64,000 nt of DNA from Streptomyces sp. NBC_01233. Lineage in GTDB: Bacteria; Actinomycetota; Actinomycetes; Streptomycetales; Streptomycetaceae. Under the pieces are notes generated by a model, which saw nothing but the letters and a program-made list of their open reading frames with translations, did no database searches and was not told the origin of the DNA. Within the stretch, counting starts at the first letter, position 1. Each line of letters opens with the position of its first letter. A program made the translations under genes and the position numbers. Positions 19,774 to 31,600 of the stretch are shown here, piece by piece. The stretch is from positions 7,048,501-7,112,500 of the forward strand of contig NZ_CP108514.1 of the NCBI RefSeq assembly GCF_035989305.1, in the 5' to 3' direction.

Positions 19774-21845
19774 CGCCGATCTCCGTTCTCCGCGGGCCCG
19801 TGGGACCCGGAGGTGTCCGAGGTGGTGCCCGCGAGCAGGTGCGGCCCGACGTCCGCGAGGGAGGCGCAGCCGGTGAGTGCCAGCGCCAGGCCGAGGTCGG
19901 TCAGCAGGCAGCGCAGGACGTGCTCGACGCCGTCCCGGCCGCCGAGCCCGAGCCCGTACACGTACGGCCTGCCGTAGAGGACTGCGTCCGCGCCCAGGGC
20001 CAGGGCCTTGACCACGTCGCTGCCGGTCCGGACCCCGGAGTCCATCAGCACCGGTACGTCCGGGCCGACGGCCGCGCGCACCGCGGGCAGCGCGTCCAGG
20101 GCGGACACGCTGCCGTCGAGCTGGCGGCCGCCGTGCGTGGAGACGACCACGCCGTCCGCGCCGTGCTCCAGCGCCAGCCGGGCGTCGTCCGGATGCAGGA
20201 CGCCCTTGACGAGCAGCGGTAGCCGGGTCAGCCCGCGCAGCCAGGCCAGGTCCGCCCAGGTGAGGGTGGGGTCGGTGGAGATCTGCGCCCAGCGCAGCAC
20301 GGCCGCGGTGGCGTCCGCCCCGGCCGGCAGCCCGGCCAGGAACGCGGGATCGCCCGTGAAGTTGGCGATGCCGGTCCCGTGCAGGAACGGCGAGTAGCCG
20401 CTGTCGAGTTCTGCCGGACGGAAGCCGAGGTGGGTGGCGTCGACGGTGACCACGATCGCCGTGTAGCCGGCGGCCTCGGCGCGCCGCACCAGTGACTCGC
20501 CCACCGCCCGGTCCGAGGGCAGGTACAGCTGGAACCAGCGCGGGTGGTCACCCGCCTGCTCGGCGACCTCCTCCAGGGTGCGGGAGGCGAAGGTCGACAG
20601 CACCAGCGGCACTCCGGCCGCCGCGGCCGCCCGCGCCGTGGCCGACTCGCCCTCGGGATGGGCCACTTGCTGCGCGGCCAGCGGCGCGAGCAGCACCGGC
20701 ACGGGCAGCCGCTGCCCGAACAGCGTCACCGAGGTGTCGGTCCGGCGCGTGCCGCGCAGCGTCCGCGGCACCAGCTGCCGGCGGTCGAAGGCCGCGCGGT
20801 TGGCCCGGCCGGTCGCGCCGGAGCCGGCGGTGCCCGCCACGTACGCGTAGCCCTCGGGGGACATCACCGCGCGGGCGGCGGCCTCCAGCGCGGTCGGGTC
20901 GGTGGGCAGCGCCGGGGTGCGGCCTTCGAGGCCGCCCAGCAGGATCTCCCGTACGAGGTCGGCGAGGGGCTCCTCGGTCGGGGCGGACGCCTGCGGCTGC
21001 GCGGAAGGGGGCGCCGCGGAGAGCCGCGCCAGGTCCTCGCGGACGCAGTGGGTGAGCAGCGGCCCGGTCTCCCCGGGCCGTTCGACGAGCGAGAAGTGCC
21101 CGCCGGACAGCGTCACGACCGTGTGCCCGCTGCCGCCGTGCCGGGCCCAGTCGGCCATCTGCTCCAGGGAGTTCTTCGGGTCGGACGCCGCCAGGAGCAC
21201 GGTGAGGGGGGCCGCCACCGCTGCCCCGTCGGCGCAGCGGTAGCGCATCAGTGCCCGGTGGTCGGCGCGCAGCAGGCGCAGCACCTCGCCGACGATCTCC
21301 GGGTCCCGCAGCAGCGGTTCGGGGATGCCGCCGAGCCGCCGCAGCCCGGCGACCAGCTCCTCGTCGCCGACGCCGGTCAGGTCGGGCTCCTCCCAGTCCT
21401 GCGCCGGGGGCCGGGCCGCCGAGACGAACAGCCGGGCCACGGCGCCGCGTTCCTCCAGAAGCCGGGCCGTCTCGAAGGCCACGAGGGCCCCCATGCTGTG
21501 ACCGAGGAGGAACAGCGGCAGGTCGGAGCGGGCGGCGAGGGCCTCGGCCACGCCCGCGGCGAGCTCGCCGATGTCCTCGGCGCAGGGTTCGGCGCGCCGG
21601 TCCTGGCGGCCGGGGTACTGGACGGCGAGCAGCTCGATGTCCTCGGGCAGCGCGGCCGAGAGCGCCATGAAGGCGTTCGCGGCCCCGCCGGCGTGCGGGA
21701 AGCACACGAGGCGGGCGGTCGCGGACTCCCGGGCGTGGTGGGTACGGATCCACCGGGAGGGGTCGACGGGCCTGTTCGCGGGCCCGGTCGACCCGGTGGC
21801 ACGGCCGGCCGGCGGAGCCGGCGCGGCCGTCGGGGTGTTGGTCAT
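19770..21845 (-). CDS. Fusion: type II thioesterase + FMN alpha-hydroxyacid oxidase
   Basis: One continuous 691-residue reading frame. Residues about 30-285 are a RedJ-type thioesterase ([14 protein letters not shown], nucleophile GHSMGA, GGHFSL with catalytic His). After a Pro/Ala/Gln linker, residues about 310-680 are an FMN-dependent alpha-hydroxyacid dehydrogenase/oxidase of the lactate/glycolate/mandelate oxidase family: [14 protein letters not shown], the FMN Lys in LVKGVL, the catalytic His-Arg in [10 protein letters not shown] (usual SNHGGRQ), then [18 protein letters not shown] and GRPYVYGL. The start ATG at 21845 overlaps the PKS stop by ATGA; the downstream TE overlaps by ATGA too. 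The expected chemistry is release of an acyl chain plus oxidation of an alpha-hydroxy to an alpha-keto acid. I know of no characterised enzyme with this architecture. Whether the oxidase acts on a free acid or on a carrier-bound chain is open. Confidence 0.92.
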   Translation of the reverse strand: MTNTPTAAPAPPAGRATGSTGPANRPVDPSRWIRTHHARESATARLVCFPHAGGAANAFMALSAALPEDIELLAVQYPGRQDRRAEPCAEDIGELAAGVAEALAARSDLPLFLLGHSMGALVAFETARLLEERGAVARLFVSAARPPAQDWEEPDLTGVGDEELVAGLRRLGGIPEPLLRDPEIVGEVLRLLRADHRALMRYRCADGAAVAAPLTVLLAASDPKNSLEQMADWARHGGSGHTVVTLSGGHFSLVERPGETGPLLTHCVREDLARLSAAPPSAQPQASAPTEEPLADLVREILLGGLEGRTPALPTDPTALEAAARAVMSPEGYAYVAGTAGSGATGRANRAAFDRRQLVPRTLRGTRRTDTSVTLFGQRLPVPVLLAPLAAQQVAHPEGESATARAAAAAGVPLVLSTFASRTLEEVAEQAGDHPRWFQLYLPSDRAVGESLVRRAEAAGYTAIVVTVDATHLGFRPAELDSGYSPFLHGTGIANFTGDPAFLAGLPAGADATAAVLRWAQISTDPTLTWADLAWLRGLTRLPLLVKGVLHPDDARLALEHGADGVVVSTHGGRQLDGSVSALDALPAVRAAVGPDVPVLMDSGVRTGSDVVKALALGADAVLYGRPYVYGLGLGGRDGVEHVLRCLLTDLGLALALTGCASLADVGPHLLAGTTSDTSGSHGPAENGDRR

Positions 21846-24800
21846 GCCCACGCGGAGTGATCCTCCTTCATAGAACCCAATTCGGTCAGCAGCTCGCGCA
21901 GCCGCTCGCTGACGGCGGCGCTCTGCGCCCCGCTCAGCGGCCGGTCGGCGACCGCGGCCTCCAGCCGGGCGATGTCGGCGAGCAGCGCCACGGTGACGCC
22001 GGCCCCGTGGCCGGCCGTGTCCGCCGGGGCGGCCGTGCCGGCGGCTGCCGTGCCCGCGGCCGGTTGCGCTGCCGGTTCGGCGGTGGCTTCCGCGGCCGGT
22101 TCGGCGGCCGTCTGCGGGAGCTGTTCCCGCAGGTGGCCCACGAGTTCGGCCGGGGTCGGCCAGTCGTAGATGAACGTCGCGGGCAGCTTGATGCCCGTGG
22201 CGACGGCGAGCCGGTTGCGCAGCTCCACCGCCGTGAGCGAGTCGAAGCCCAGCCGGTCGAACGCCCCGTCCCGGTCCACCGCCGCGCCGGAGGTGTGCCC
22301 GAGGACGGCCGCGACCTCGTGGAGTACGGCGTCCAGCAGCCGGTCGCCGGTCAGCGAGGCCTCGGCGGCCGCCGCCTGCGCCGCCCCGGGCGCGGACCGC
22401 GCCCCCGCGGCGGCCGCCGGGGCGGGCACCAGGCTCCGCAGCAGCGCCGGCACCGCCGCGCCCTCCGCGATCCGGGCCCGCAGCCCGTCGAGGTTCCAGC
22501 GCGCGGCCACCGCCACCGGACGGTCGCGGCGCACCGCGGCGTCCAGCAGTTCGAGTCCGAGCTCCGAGGTGAGGGGAGCGACTCCCACCCGCGCCATGCG
22601 GGCGACGTCCGCGTCGGTGAGACCGGCGCCCATGCCACCGGCCCCCTCCCACAGGCCCCACACGACGGAGACGCCGGGGCGGCCGACCGAACGCCGGTAC
22701 TCCATCAGCCCGTCGAGGAACGCGTTGCCGGCCGCGTAGCCGGCCTGCCCCGGAGAGCTGAGCGTTCCCGCGAGGGAGGAGAAGACGACGAACGCGTCGA
22801 GGCCGAGGGGCTCGGTGAGCGCGTGCAGGTTGAGCGCCGCGTCCACCTTCGGACGCAGGGTCCGCTCCAGGCTCTCGGCCGTCATCGAGGTGAGCAGGCC
22901 GTCGTCCAGGACGCCCGCCGCGTGCACGACCCCGCCGAGGCGGACGCCGTCACCGGCCAGCCCGTCGAGGGCCGCGGCCAGCGCGGCCCGGTCGGCCGCG
23001 TCGCAGGGCACCGTACGGACGTCCGCGCCCAGGGCGCGCAGCTCGGCGATGTCCCGTGCGGCGTCCTCGCCGGGCAGCCCGCGGCCCATCAGGACCAGCT
23101 GCCGTATCCCGTGCTCCGCCACCAGGTGGCGGGCGGCCAGCCGGCCCAGCCAGCCGAGGCCGCCGGTGATCAGGACGGCCCGGGTGGTGTCCCAGCGCTC
23201 GTTCTCGTCGGCCAGGTCCAGCACCACCTTGCCGATGTGCCGGGCCTCGCTCAGGTAGCGGAAGGCATCGGGTGCCCGGCGCAGGTCCCAGGCCGCCACC
23301 GGCGGTGCCTGGAGTGCACCCCGCTCGAACAGCCCGAGGAGGTCGGTGAAGATCTCCTGGATCCGGTCCGGACCGGGGTCGCGTACGTCGTACGTCCGGT
23401 ACGTCACCCCGGGGTGCGCGTCGGCGACCTCGGCGGCGTCGCGCCGGTCGGTCTTGCCCATCTCCAGGAACCGCCCGCCGCGCGGCAGCAGCCGCAGCGA
23501 GGCGTCCGCGAACTCCCCGGCGAGGGAGTTGAGCACCACGTCGACGCCGTCGCCCCCGGTGGCAGCGAGGAAGGCCTCCTCGAAGTCCAGGGTGCGGGAG
23601 GAGGCGATGCGCCCGTCCGCGACCCCCGCGCCGCGCAGTGCGTCCCACTTGGCGGGGCTCGCCGTGGAGTACACCTCGGCGCCGAGGTGGCGGGCGATCT
23701 GGATCGCCGCCGTGCCGACGCCGCCGGCGCCCGCGTGCACGAGCACCGATTCGCCCGCCCGCAGGCCGGCCAGGTCCACCAGGCCGTAGTAGGCGGTCAG
23801 GTAGGTGACGGGAACCGCCGCGGCCTGCCGGAAGGACCAGCCCTCCGGTATCCGGCACACGAACCGGCGGTCGGTGACCGAGGTCGGGCCGATGCCGTAG
23901 AACAGGCCCATCACCCGGTCACCGGGCTTCAGGTCGGTGACCCCGGGGCCCACTTCGAGGACGGTGCCGGCGCCCTCGCCGCCCTGCCCCGAACCGCCCG
24001 CGTGCCCGTCCACGGACGGCGGGATCACCCCGAGGGAGAGCAGGACGTCGCGGAAGTTCAGGCCGGCGACCCGCATCCGGATCCGCACCTGGCCCTCCTC
24101 CAACGGGGCGGCCGCCTCAGGCCAGGGCTTGAGGGCGAGGTTCGCGAAGGTCCCCTTGGCCACGTAGTCGAGGTGCCAGTGCGGGGTGTCGGCGGGCGGC
24201 CGCAGCACGGTGTCCTCGTCCCGCGCGGCGAGCGAGGGCCGGTGGGCGGTGCCGCCGCGCAGGGCGAGCTGCGGCTCACCCGTGGCGAGCGCGGCCGCCA
24301 CGGCCCGCCGGGAGGCGGGGGTGCCGTCCTCGTCGAGGACCGAGAACCGGTCGGGGTGCTCGGCCTGCGCGGAGCGCAGCAGGCCCCACACCGCGCGGTG
24401 GGCGAGCTCGCCGGGGTGCTGCTCGCCGCCCAGCGTGACGGCGCCCCGGGTGAGGACCGCCAGCCGGGTGCCGGCCAGCCGCTCGTCCTCGACGAGGAGC
24501 CGGACGGTGTCGAGGACCTGGTGCAGGGCGGTGCGCACGGCCGCCTCGGCGCCGGTGTCCGGTGCGCCGCCGCCCGGGGAGGGCGGGCAGGGCAGGACGA
24601 GCAGTGCGGGGGCGTCGGCGCCGGCGGAGAGCGCGTCGGTCAGGGCCGGCAGGCCGGACAGGGCCGCACCCAGGCCCGGTTCGGCGCCGTCGCCGTCGCC
24701 GTCGCGCCCGTACGTGCCGAGCAGTGTCCAGCGGTGCGTCGCGGGGGCGGGCGGCAGTTCGGCCAGCTCCTCCCACGTCGGCAGCAGCAGTCCGTCGCGC

Positions 24801-27800
24801 GGTGCCTCGTGGGCGTCCACGGCCTCCGCGGGGAGCGGGCGCAGGGCCAGCGAGCCGATCGAGGCGACCGGGCGGCCCGAGCCGTCCGCGACGTCGATGC
24901 TCACCGCGTTCGCGCCGGACGGCGCGAGCCGCACCCGCAGGACGGAGCCGGCGGGGCCGTGGGTGCGGACGCCGGACCAGGCGTACGGCAGGAAGGTCCG
25001 CCCGCCGCCGTCGCCCTCGTCGATCAGGCCGCCGAGTGCGATCGGGTGCAGGGCCGCGTCGAGCAGCGCCGGGTGCAGCCCGTAGGCGTCGGCGCCGGGC
25101 CGGCCCTCACCGGGGAGCGCCACCTCCGCGAAGACCTCCGCCCCGCGCCGCCACACGGCGCGCACGCCGCGGAAGACGGGCCCGTAGGAGAGGCCTTTCG
25201 CGCCGAGCGCGGCGTAGAGCTCCGAGACCGGTACGGAGACCGGCTCGGCGTCCCGCGGCGGCCACACCGGGGCCAGGTCCGCGGCCTGCTCCGGCGCCGG
25301 GCCGGAGGCGTCGGGGAGGACCGAGCCCTGGGCGTTGCGGGACCAGCCCTGCCCGTCGGCGTCGTCCTCGGGACGGGAGTGGACGGCGACGGCCCGGCTG
25401 CCGGAGCCGTCCGCGGCGGCCAGGGAAACCCGCAGCCGGACCTCCCCCTCCTCCGGGACCACCAGCGGTGCCTCCAGGAGGAGTTCCTCGACCAGGCCGC
25501 ACTCCGCCTCGCGGGCGGCACGGGTCACCAGGTCGAGCAGCGCGGTGCCGGGCAGCAGCACCCGCCCGCCGACGCGGTGGTCGGCCAGCCACGGGTGGCG
25601 CGCCAGGGAGAGCCGGCCGGTCAGCAGCAGGCCGCCGCTGTCGGGCAGTTCGGTGGAGGCGGTCAGCAGCGGATGTCCGACGGCGGTGAGTCCGGCGGAG
25701 CTCACGTCCCCGGTCCCGGCCGGCAGGTCGATCCAGTACGGCCGGTGCTGGAAGGCGTACGTGGGCAGCTCCACCCGGCGCGCCCCGCGGCCCGCGAACA
25801 CGGCGGCCCAGTCGACGTCACCGCCGCAGGCGTGCATCCGCGCGACCGCCGTGAGCAGCGCGGTCACCTCCGGCAGGCGCCGCCGCAGCGAGGGGATCAG
25901 CGTGTGACCCCCGGAGCGGCCCGGGCCGACTTCCTCCAGGCAGTCGGCGGCCGTCGAGGTCAGATCGGTGCCCGGCCCCACCTCCACGAAGCGGGCGCAG
26001 CCCAGCTCCGCGAGGGCGCCCACACCGTCCTGGAAGCGGACGGTGCGGCGCGCGTGGCGGACCCAGTACTCCGGGTCCGCGAGCTCGTCCGCCCCCGCGG
26101 GCCGGCCCGTCAGGTCCGAGACGAAGGCGAGCTGAGGTTCCTCGAACGTCAGCCGCGCGACCACGGCCCGCAGCTCCGCCATCGCCGGTTCCATCAGCGG
26201 CGAGTGGAAGGCGTGGCCGACGCGCAGCCAGGTGGCCTTCCCGCCGGCCGCCTCGAAGTCCGCGACCACGGCGGCCAGGGCCTCCCGGTCACCCGAGAGC
26301 ACCGTGGCGGCCGGGCCGTTCACGGCCGCGAGGGAGACCGCCTCCTCGCGCCCCGCGAGCAGGTCCGTCGCCTGTTCCTCGGAGGCGCGCAGGGCCACCA
26401 TCGCCCCGCCCGGCGGCAGTTGCTGCATGATCCGGCCGCGTACGGCCGCCAGCTCGGCGGCGTCCGCCAGCGAGAGGGCGCCCGAGGTGTGCACGGCCGC
26501 GAGGGCGCCGACGGAGTGCCCGAGGACGGCGTCGGGCCGGATGCCCCACGACTCCAGGAGGCGGAACAGGGCCACCTCGAAGGCGAAGAGCGCCGGCTGC
26601 GTGTACCGCGTCCGGTTCAGCAGCTCGCCCTCGGGGCTGTCCTCGGCCGCGAGGACCACCTCCCGCAGCGGCTGCTCCAGGTGCGGTTCCAGGGCCGCGC
26701 AGACCTCGTCGAAGGCTGCCGCGAACACCGGGAAGGCCTCGTACAGTTCCTGGCCCATCCGGGCGCGCTGGGAGCCCTGACCGGCGAAGAGGAAGGCGGT
26801 GCGGCCCTCCCCGGCCGTCGCGCGGACCACGTCCGGCCCCGGCACGCCGTCGGCCAGCGCACGCAGCCCGTCGAGCAGCTCGTCGCGGTCCTCGGACAGC
26901 AGCACCGCCCGGTGCGGAAGGTGGCCGCGGGTGGTGGCCAGCGAGAAGCCCACGTCCAGCAGCCCGTCGCCGTCCGCCTCGGTCAGGTGCCGGTACAGCC
27001 GGTCGGCCTGCGCGCGCAGCGCGGGCTCGCCGGCCGCCGACAGCACCACCGGTACGGTCGGCAGCGCGGCCGCCCTCCCGGCGGCGGCCGGCTCCTGCGC
27101 GGGCGCCTGCTCCAGGATGACGTGCGCGTTCGTACCGCTGATGCCGAAGGAGGACACCGCGGCCCGGCGCGGCCGGCCGCCCTGCTCGGGCCACGGGATC
27201 GTCTCGGTCAGCAGGGAGACGGCGCCGCTCGACCAGTCCACGTGCGGGGTGGGCTCGTCCACGTGCAGGGTCCGCGGCAGCAGCCCCTCGCGCAGCGCCA
27301 TCGTCATCTTGATGACCCCGCCGACCCCGGCGGCGGCCTGGGTGTGCCCGATGTTCGACTTCAGGGAGCCCAGGTGGAGGGGCCGGTCCGCAGGACGCCC
27401 GCTGCCGTAGGTGGCCAGCAGCGCCTGCGCCTCGATCGGGTCGCCGAGCGAGGTGCCCGTGCCGTGCGCCTCCACGGCGTCGACGTCGGCGGTGGTGAGA
27501 CCGGCGCCGGCCAGCGCCTGGCGGATGAGCTGCTCCTGCGCGGGGCCGCTGGGCGCGGTCAGCCCGTTGCTCGCGCCGTCCTGGTTGATGGCCGAACCGC
27601 GGACCACCGCCAGCACGGGGTGCCCGTTGCGGCGGGCGTCGGAGAGCCGCTCGACCAGCAGCAGACCGGCACCCTCGGCCCAGCCGGTGCCGTCCGCGGA
27701 GGCGGAGAAGGCCTTGCAGCGGCCGTCGGCGGCGAGCCCGCGCTGCCGGCTGAACTCCACGAACGGCATGGGCGTCGCCATCACCGTGGCACCGCCGACC

Positions 27801-28492
27801 AGCGCCATCGAGGACTCGCCGCGCCGCAGCGAGGCACAGGCCAGGTGGAGCGCCACGAGCGAGGAGGAGCAGGCCGTGTCGACCGTGATGGCCGGGCCCT
27901 CCAGCCCGAAGGTGTAGGCCAGCCGCCCGGACGCCACGCTGCCGGCGCCGCCGACGCTCAGGAAGCCCTCGTACTCCTCCGGGGCGGGCGAGAACCGGTT
28001 CATGTAGTCGGCGTACATGGTGCCGACGAACACGCCGGTGCGGCTGCCGCGCAGCGTGGCCGGATCGATGCCCGCGTGCTCGAAGGCCTCCCACGCGGTC
28101 TCCAGCAGCAGCCGCTGCTGCGGGTCGGTGCTGTGCGCCTCGCGCGGCGAGACACCGAAGAACTCGGCGTCGAACTCCGCAGCCTCGTAGAGGAAACCGC
28201 CCTCCCGGGTGTACGAGGTGTGCGGCCGGTCCGGGTCGGGGTCGTACAGGCCCGCCAGGTCCCAGCCGCGGTCGGCGGGGAACGGCCCGACGGCGTCCAC
28301 CTCGTCGGTGGCCAGTCGCCACAGGTCCTGAGGGGAACGGACGCCACCCGGGTAGCGGCAGGCCATGCCCACGATCGCGATCGGCTCGTGCTCGCGTTCC
28401 ACGAGGTGGGCGTGGTCGGCCTTGAGCCGCTCGTTCTCCTTCAGCGCGGCCCGCAACGCCTCGACGACCTGCTGTTGGGTTGTGGAAGCCAT
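21842..28492 (-). CDS. Type I PKS, one fully reducing module KS-AT-DH-ER-KR-ACP
   Basis: 2216 residues. Residues 1-33 form a charged coiled-coil docking helix ([22 protein letters not shown]). KS has the TACSSS Cys, EAHGTGT and SNIGHT. AT has GHSVGA and the malonyl-type HAFH. DH has the active HxxxGxxxxP ([12 protein letters not shown]). ER has the nucleotide loop [10 protein letters not shown] has TGGLGWLG, the B-type HAAGVLDD and the Tyr in [11 protein letters not shown] has GFDSL near residue 2090, followed by an Ala-rich linker and a helical C-terminal tail. The module adds a malonyl unit and reduces it fully to CH2-CH2. There is no TE, so the chain must go to another protein, presumably an NRPS outside the window. 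It follows the giant PKS by 108 bases and is ATGA-coupled to the fusion gene. Confidence 0.96.
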   Translation of the reverse strand: MASTTQQQVVEALRAALKENERLKADHAHLVEREHEPIAIVGMACRYPGGVRSPQDLWRLATDEVDAVGPFPADRGWDLAGLYDPDPDRPHTSYTREGGFLYEAAEFDAEFFGVSPREAHSTDPQQRLLLETAWEAFEHAGIDPATLRGSRTGVFVGTMYADYMNRFSPAPEEYEGFLSVGGAGSVASGRLAYTFGLEGPAITVDTACSSSLVALHLACASLRRGESSMALVGGATVMATPMPFVEFSRQRGLAADGRCKAFSASADGTGWAEGAGLLLVERLSDARRNGHPVLAVVRGSAINQDGASNGLTAPSGPAQEQLIRQALAGAGLTTADVDAVEAHGTGTSLGDPIEAQALLATYGSGRPADRPLHLGSLKSNIGHTQAAAGVGGVIKMTMALREGLLPRTLHVDEPTPHVDWSSGAVSLLTETIPWPEQGGRPRRAAVSSFGISGTNAHVILEQAPAQEPAAAGRAAALPTVPVVLSAAGEPALRAQADRLYRHLTEADGDGLLDVGFSLATTRGHLPHRAVLLSEDRDELLDGLRALADGVPGPDVVRATAGEGRTAFLFAGQGSQRARMGQELYEAFPVFAAAFDEVCAALEPHLEQPLREVVLAAEDSPEGELLNRTRYTQPALFAFEVALFRLLESWGIRPDAVLGHSVGALAAVHTSGALSLADAAELAAVRGRIMQQLPPGGAMVALRASEEQATDLLAGREEAVSLAAVNGPAATVLSGDREALAAVVADFEAAGGKATWLRVGHAFHSPLMEPAMAELRAVVARLTFEEPQLAFVSDLTGRPAGADELADPEYWVRHARRTVRFQDGVGALAELGCARFVEVGPGTDLTSTAADCLEEVGPGRSGGHTLIPSLRRRLPEVTALLTAVARMHACGGDVDWAAVFAGRGARRVELPTYAFQHRPYWIDLPAGTGDVSSAGLTAVGHPLLTASTELPDSGGLLLTGRLSLARHPWLADHRVGGRVLLPGTALLDLVTRAAREAECGLVEELLLEAPLVVPEEGEVRLRVSLAAADGSGSRAVAVHSRPEDDADGQGWSRNAQGSVLPDASGPAPEQAADLAPVWPPRDAEPVSVPVSELYAALGAKGLSYGPVFRGVRAVWRRGAEVFAEVALPGEGRPGADAYGLHPALLDAALHPIALGGLIDEGDGGGRTFLPYAWSGVRTHGPAGSVLRVRLAPSGANAVSIDVADGSGRPVASIGSLALRPLPAEAVDAHEAPRDGLLLPTWEELAELPPAPATHRWTLLGTYGRDGDGDGAEPGLGAALSGLPALTDALSAGADAPALLVLPCPPSPGGGAPDTGAEAAVRTALHQVLDTVRLLVEDERLAGTRLAVLTRGAVTLGGEQHPGELAHRAVWGLLRSAQAEHPDRFSVLDEDGTPASRRAVAAALATGEPQLALRGGTAHRPSLAARDEDTVLRPPADTPHWHLDYVAKGTFANLALKPWPEAAAPLEEGQVRIRMRVAGLNFRDVLLSLGVIPPSVDGHAGGSGQGGEGAGTVLEVGPGVTDLKPGDRVMGLFYGIGPTSVTDRRFVCRIPEGWSFRQAAAVPVTYLTAYYGLVDLAGLRAGESVLVHAGAGGVGTAAIQIARHLGAEVYSTASPAKWDALRGAGVADGRIASSRTLDFEEAFLAATGGDGVDVVLNSLAGEFADASLRLLPRGGRFLEMGKTDRRDAAEVADAHPGVTYRTYDVRDPGPDRIQEIFTDLLGLFERGALQAPPVAAWDLRRAPDAFRYLSEARHIGKVVLDLADENERWDTTRAVLITGGLGWLGRLAARHLVAEHGIRQLVLMGRGLPGEDAARDIAELRALGADVRTVPCDAADRAALAAALDGLAGDGVRLGGVVHAAGVLDDGLLTSMTAESLERTLRPKVDAALNLHALTEPLGLDAFVVFSSLAGTLSSPGQAGYAAGNAFLDGLMEYRRSVGRPGVSVVWGLWEGAGGMGAGLTDADVARMARVGVAPLTSELGLELLDAAVRRDRPVAVAARWNLDGLRARIAEGAAVPALLRSLVPAPAAAAGARSAPGAAQAAAAEASLTGDRLLDAVLHEVAAVLGHTSGAAVDRDGAFDRLGFDSLTAVELRNRLAVATGIKLPATFIYDWPTPAELVGHLREQLPQTAAEPAAEATAEPAAQPAAGTAAAGTAAPADTAGHGAGVTVALLADIARLEAAVADRPLSGAQSAAVSERLRELLTELGSMKEDHSAWA

Positions 28493-28600
28493 CCTGTTCT
28501 CTCCGTACTTCCCTGTTGGGGGCCCCGTGGGGGGCTGGGTGTGGGTCTGATGTCTGGGTCGGGGTCCGGAACGGGTCCGGAGCCGGGGCCGGGCGGGGGG

Positions 28601-31600
28601 TCAGCCCTCGCCCAGGGCCAGGCGGACCAGGTCGTCGGCGCTCATGGTGTCGAGCGCGCTCCCGCCGTCCGGCAGGTCCGTGCCGTCGGGACAGGCGGCG
28701 CCGTTCACGGCTTCCTCGGGGGCGTCCTGCGCCGGGACGTCGGGTACGAGCGCGGCCCGCAGCCGGTCCGCGAGGGCACCCGGGGTCGGGTGGTCGAAGA
28801 TGAGCGTGGGCGGCAGCTTGACGCCGGTCGCGGCCGTCAGGCGGTTGCGCAGCTCGACCGCGGTCAGGGAGTCGAAGCCCAGGTCCTGGAACCGGCCGTC
28901 GGCCGGCACCCGGTCACGGCTCGAATGGCCCAGTACGGCCGCCACTTCGACCCGTACCGCTTCGAGCAGGAGGTGACGGTGCTCCCGCCGGGGCGCCCGG
29001 GCCAGCCGCTCGCGCAGGTCGGCCGCCGTGTCCGGGGCCGCCGGAGCGCCGCCCGCGCGGCGGCGGGCCGGAGCCAGCCCCCGCAGCAAGGCCGAGACCG
29101 CCTCCGGATCCGCCGTCCGCAGGTCGAGGTGGGCGGCCGTCAGGACCGCGGCGCCGGAGGCCGCGCCCGCGTCGAACAGGGCCAGGCCCTCCTCGGCGGA
29201 CAGCGCCCCGATCCCGGAGCGGGCCAGACGCTTCAGGTCCGCTGCGCCCAGGTCGCCGGTCAGCGTGCTCTCCTGCGCCCACAGGCCCCAGACCAGGGAC
29301 AGGGCGGGCAGCCCCGCGGCCCGGCGCCGCTGGGCCAGGGCGTCCAGGAAGGCGTTGGCCGCCGCGTAGTTGCCCTGTCCCGCGGAGCCCAGGGTGCCCG
29401 CGAGCGAGGAGAAGAGGACGAAGGCCGACAGTTCCAGGTCCCGGGTCAGCTCGTGCAGGTGGAGGGCGGCGTCGGCCTTGGGCCGCAGCACCCCTTCCAT
29501 CCGCTCCGGGGTGAGCCCGGCGAGGACGGAGTCGTCGGTCACTCCCGCGGCGTGGACCACCGCGGTCAGCGGCCGGCCGGCCGGTACGGAGGCCAGCAGG
29601 GCGGCCACGGCTGCCCGGTCGCCGGTGTCGCAGGCGGCCACGGCCACCTCGGCGCCCAGCGCGCCCAGTTCGGCCGTGAACTCCTCCGCGCCCGGCGTCG
29701 CCGCACCGCGGCGGCCGGTCAGCAGCAGCAGCCGCACCCCGTGGCGCTCCACCAGGTGCCGGGCCAGCAGCCGGCCCAGTGTGCCCAGACCACCGGTGAC
29801 CAGGACGTGGCTGTCCGCTCCGAAGGCCGCCGGGGCGTCCTCGGTGACGGCGGGCCGGTGACCGCGCAGGGCGGGCGCCGAGATCCGCCCGGCCCGCACC
29901 GCCAGCTGCGGTTCCTGCGAGGCCAGGGCCGGTACGAGAGCGCGTACGGACTCGGGCCGCCCGTCGGTGTCGACGAGCGCGAACCGGCCGGGCTGCTCCG
30001 ACTGGGCGGAGCGGATCAGCCCCCAGACCGCCGCCACGGCGGGATCCGGGTACTCGGTGTCCCGGGCGGCGACCGCGCCCTCGGTCAGGAAGGCGAGCCG
30101 GGAGTCCGCGAACCGCTCGTCGGCCAGCCAGCGCTGGGCCGGTGCCAGGGCCGTGAGCACGGCCCGGCCCGACCCGGCCGGGACGGCGGGCACGGAGGCC
30201 ACGACCACGGAGGGCACCGGTGCGCCCCCGTCGACCGCGTCCTGCAGCCCGTCGAGGCCGGGGTAGGCCCGCACCGCCACACCGGCGGCCCGTACGGCAT
30301 CCACGACGGCGGAGTCCGCGTCGCCCAGGACGGCCCACGGGCCGGCCGGAACGGGAACGGTCTCGCGCAGAGGGGACCAGTGCAGCTCGAACAGTGCGGC
30401 CCCGTGCACCGGTCCGGCGGCGGCCGCCGGGTCCGCCCGCAGCTCGCGGACGGCGAGCGAGTCGGCGGTGAACACCGGTGCACCGGACAGGTCGGCGATC
30501 AGCAGGGAGTAGCTGTCGCCCGCGCCCCGCCGCATGCGGACCAGCAGTTCCGTGGCGCCGGACGTCCGCAGGGTCAGACCGCTCCAGGAGAAGGGCACCA
30601 GCAGCCGGTCCCCGTCGCCGGCCCCGACGAGGGCGGTGTGCAGGGCCGCGTCCAGGGCGGCGGGGTGCAGACCGAAGCCGTCTGGGTGCGGGCCGGTGGC
30701 GCTCGCGGGGAGCACCACCTCCGCGAAGAGGTCGCTCCCGCGGCTCCATACGGTCCGCAGGCCCTGGAAGGTGGGGCCGTACGTGTATCCGCGCTCGGCG
30801 AGGCGGGCGTACAGGTCGCCGACGGGTATCTCGGCGGCTCCCTGGGGCGGCCAGACGGCCAGGTCGGCCGCGTCGTCGGGCACTGCGGAGGCCTCGTCGG
30901 CCAGCAGCCCGGAGGCGTGCCGGACCCATGCCGCGCCCGGCGTCCCCTCGGGCCGCGAGTGGAGCGCGAGGGTGCGCGTCCCGTCGGGCCCGGGGGCGCC
31001 CACCATCAGCTGGACGGTGACGCGCTCGTCCAGCGGCAGCGGCTGTTCGAGGGTGAGCTCGGCGACCTGCGCCGCGCCCGCCCGCCGGGCCGCGTACAGG
31101 GCGAGTTCCGCGACGGCCGCGCCCGGCAACAGCGGCCGGCCCAGGATGGCGTGCTCCGCCAGCCAGGGATGCACGCCGGCGTCGAGCGTGCCGGTGAACA
31201 GCCATCCGTGGCCCGCCGCGAGTTCGACCGCCTGGTCCAGCAGGGGGTGCCCGCCGGCCTGCCTCGGCGCCACCGGGGCGGCCGGGGCGCTCAGCCAGTA
31301 GCTGTCGCGCTGGTAGGGGTACGTGGGCAGGGCGACGGCCCGGCCGCCGGGCAGGAACCCGCCCCACTCGACGTCCGCGCCGCGTACGTAGGCCTGGGCG
31401 AGCGCGGCCGCGAGGGTCAGGCCCTCGGGGCGGCCCTTGCGCAGCAGCGGGGCCGCGGTGACCGCCTCCCGGGTCTCCGGTTCCCCGGAGGCCAGGATCG
31501 TACGGGCCATGGCGGTGAGCACGCCGTCCGGACCCAACTCCAGGTAGGTGGTGATGTTCTGGTCCTGAAGGAAGCGGATGCCGTCGTTGAAGCGGACGGT

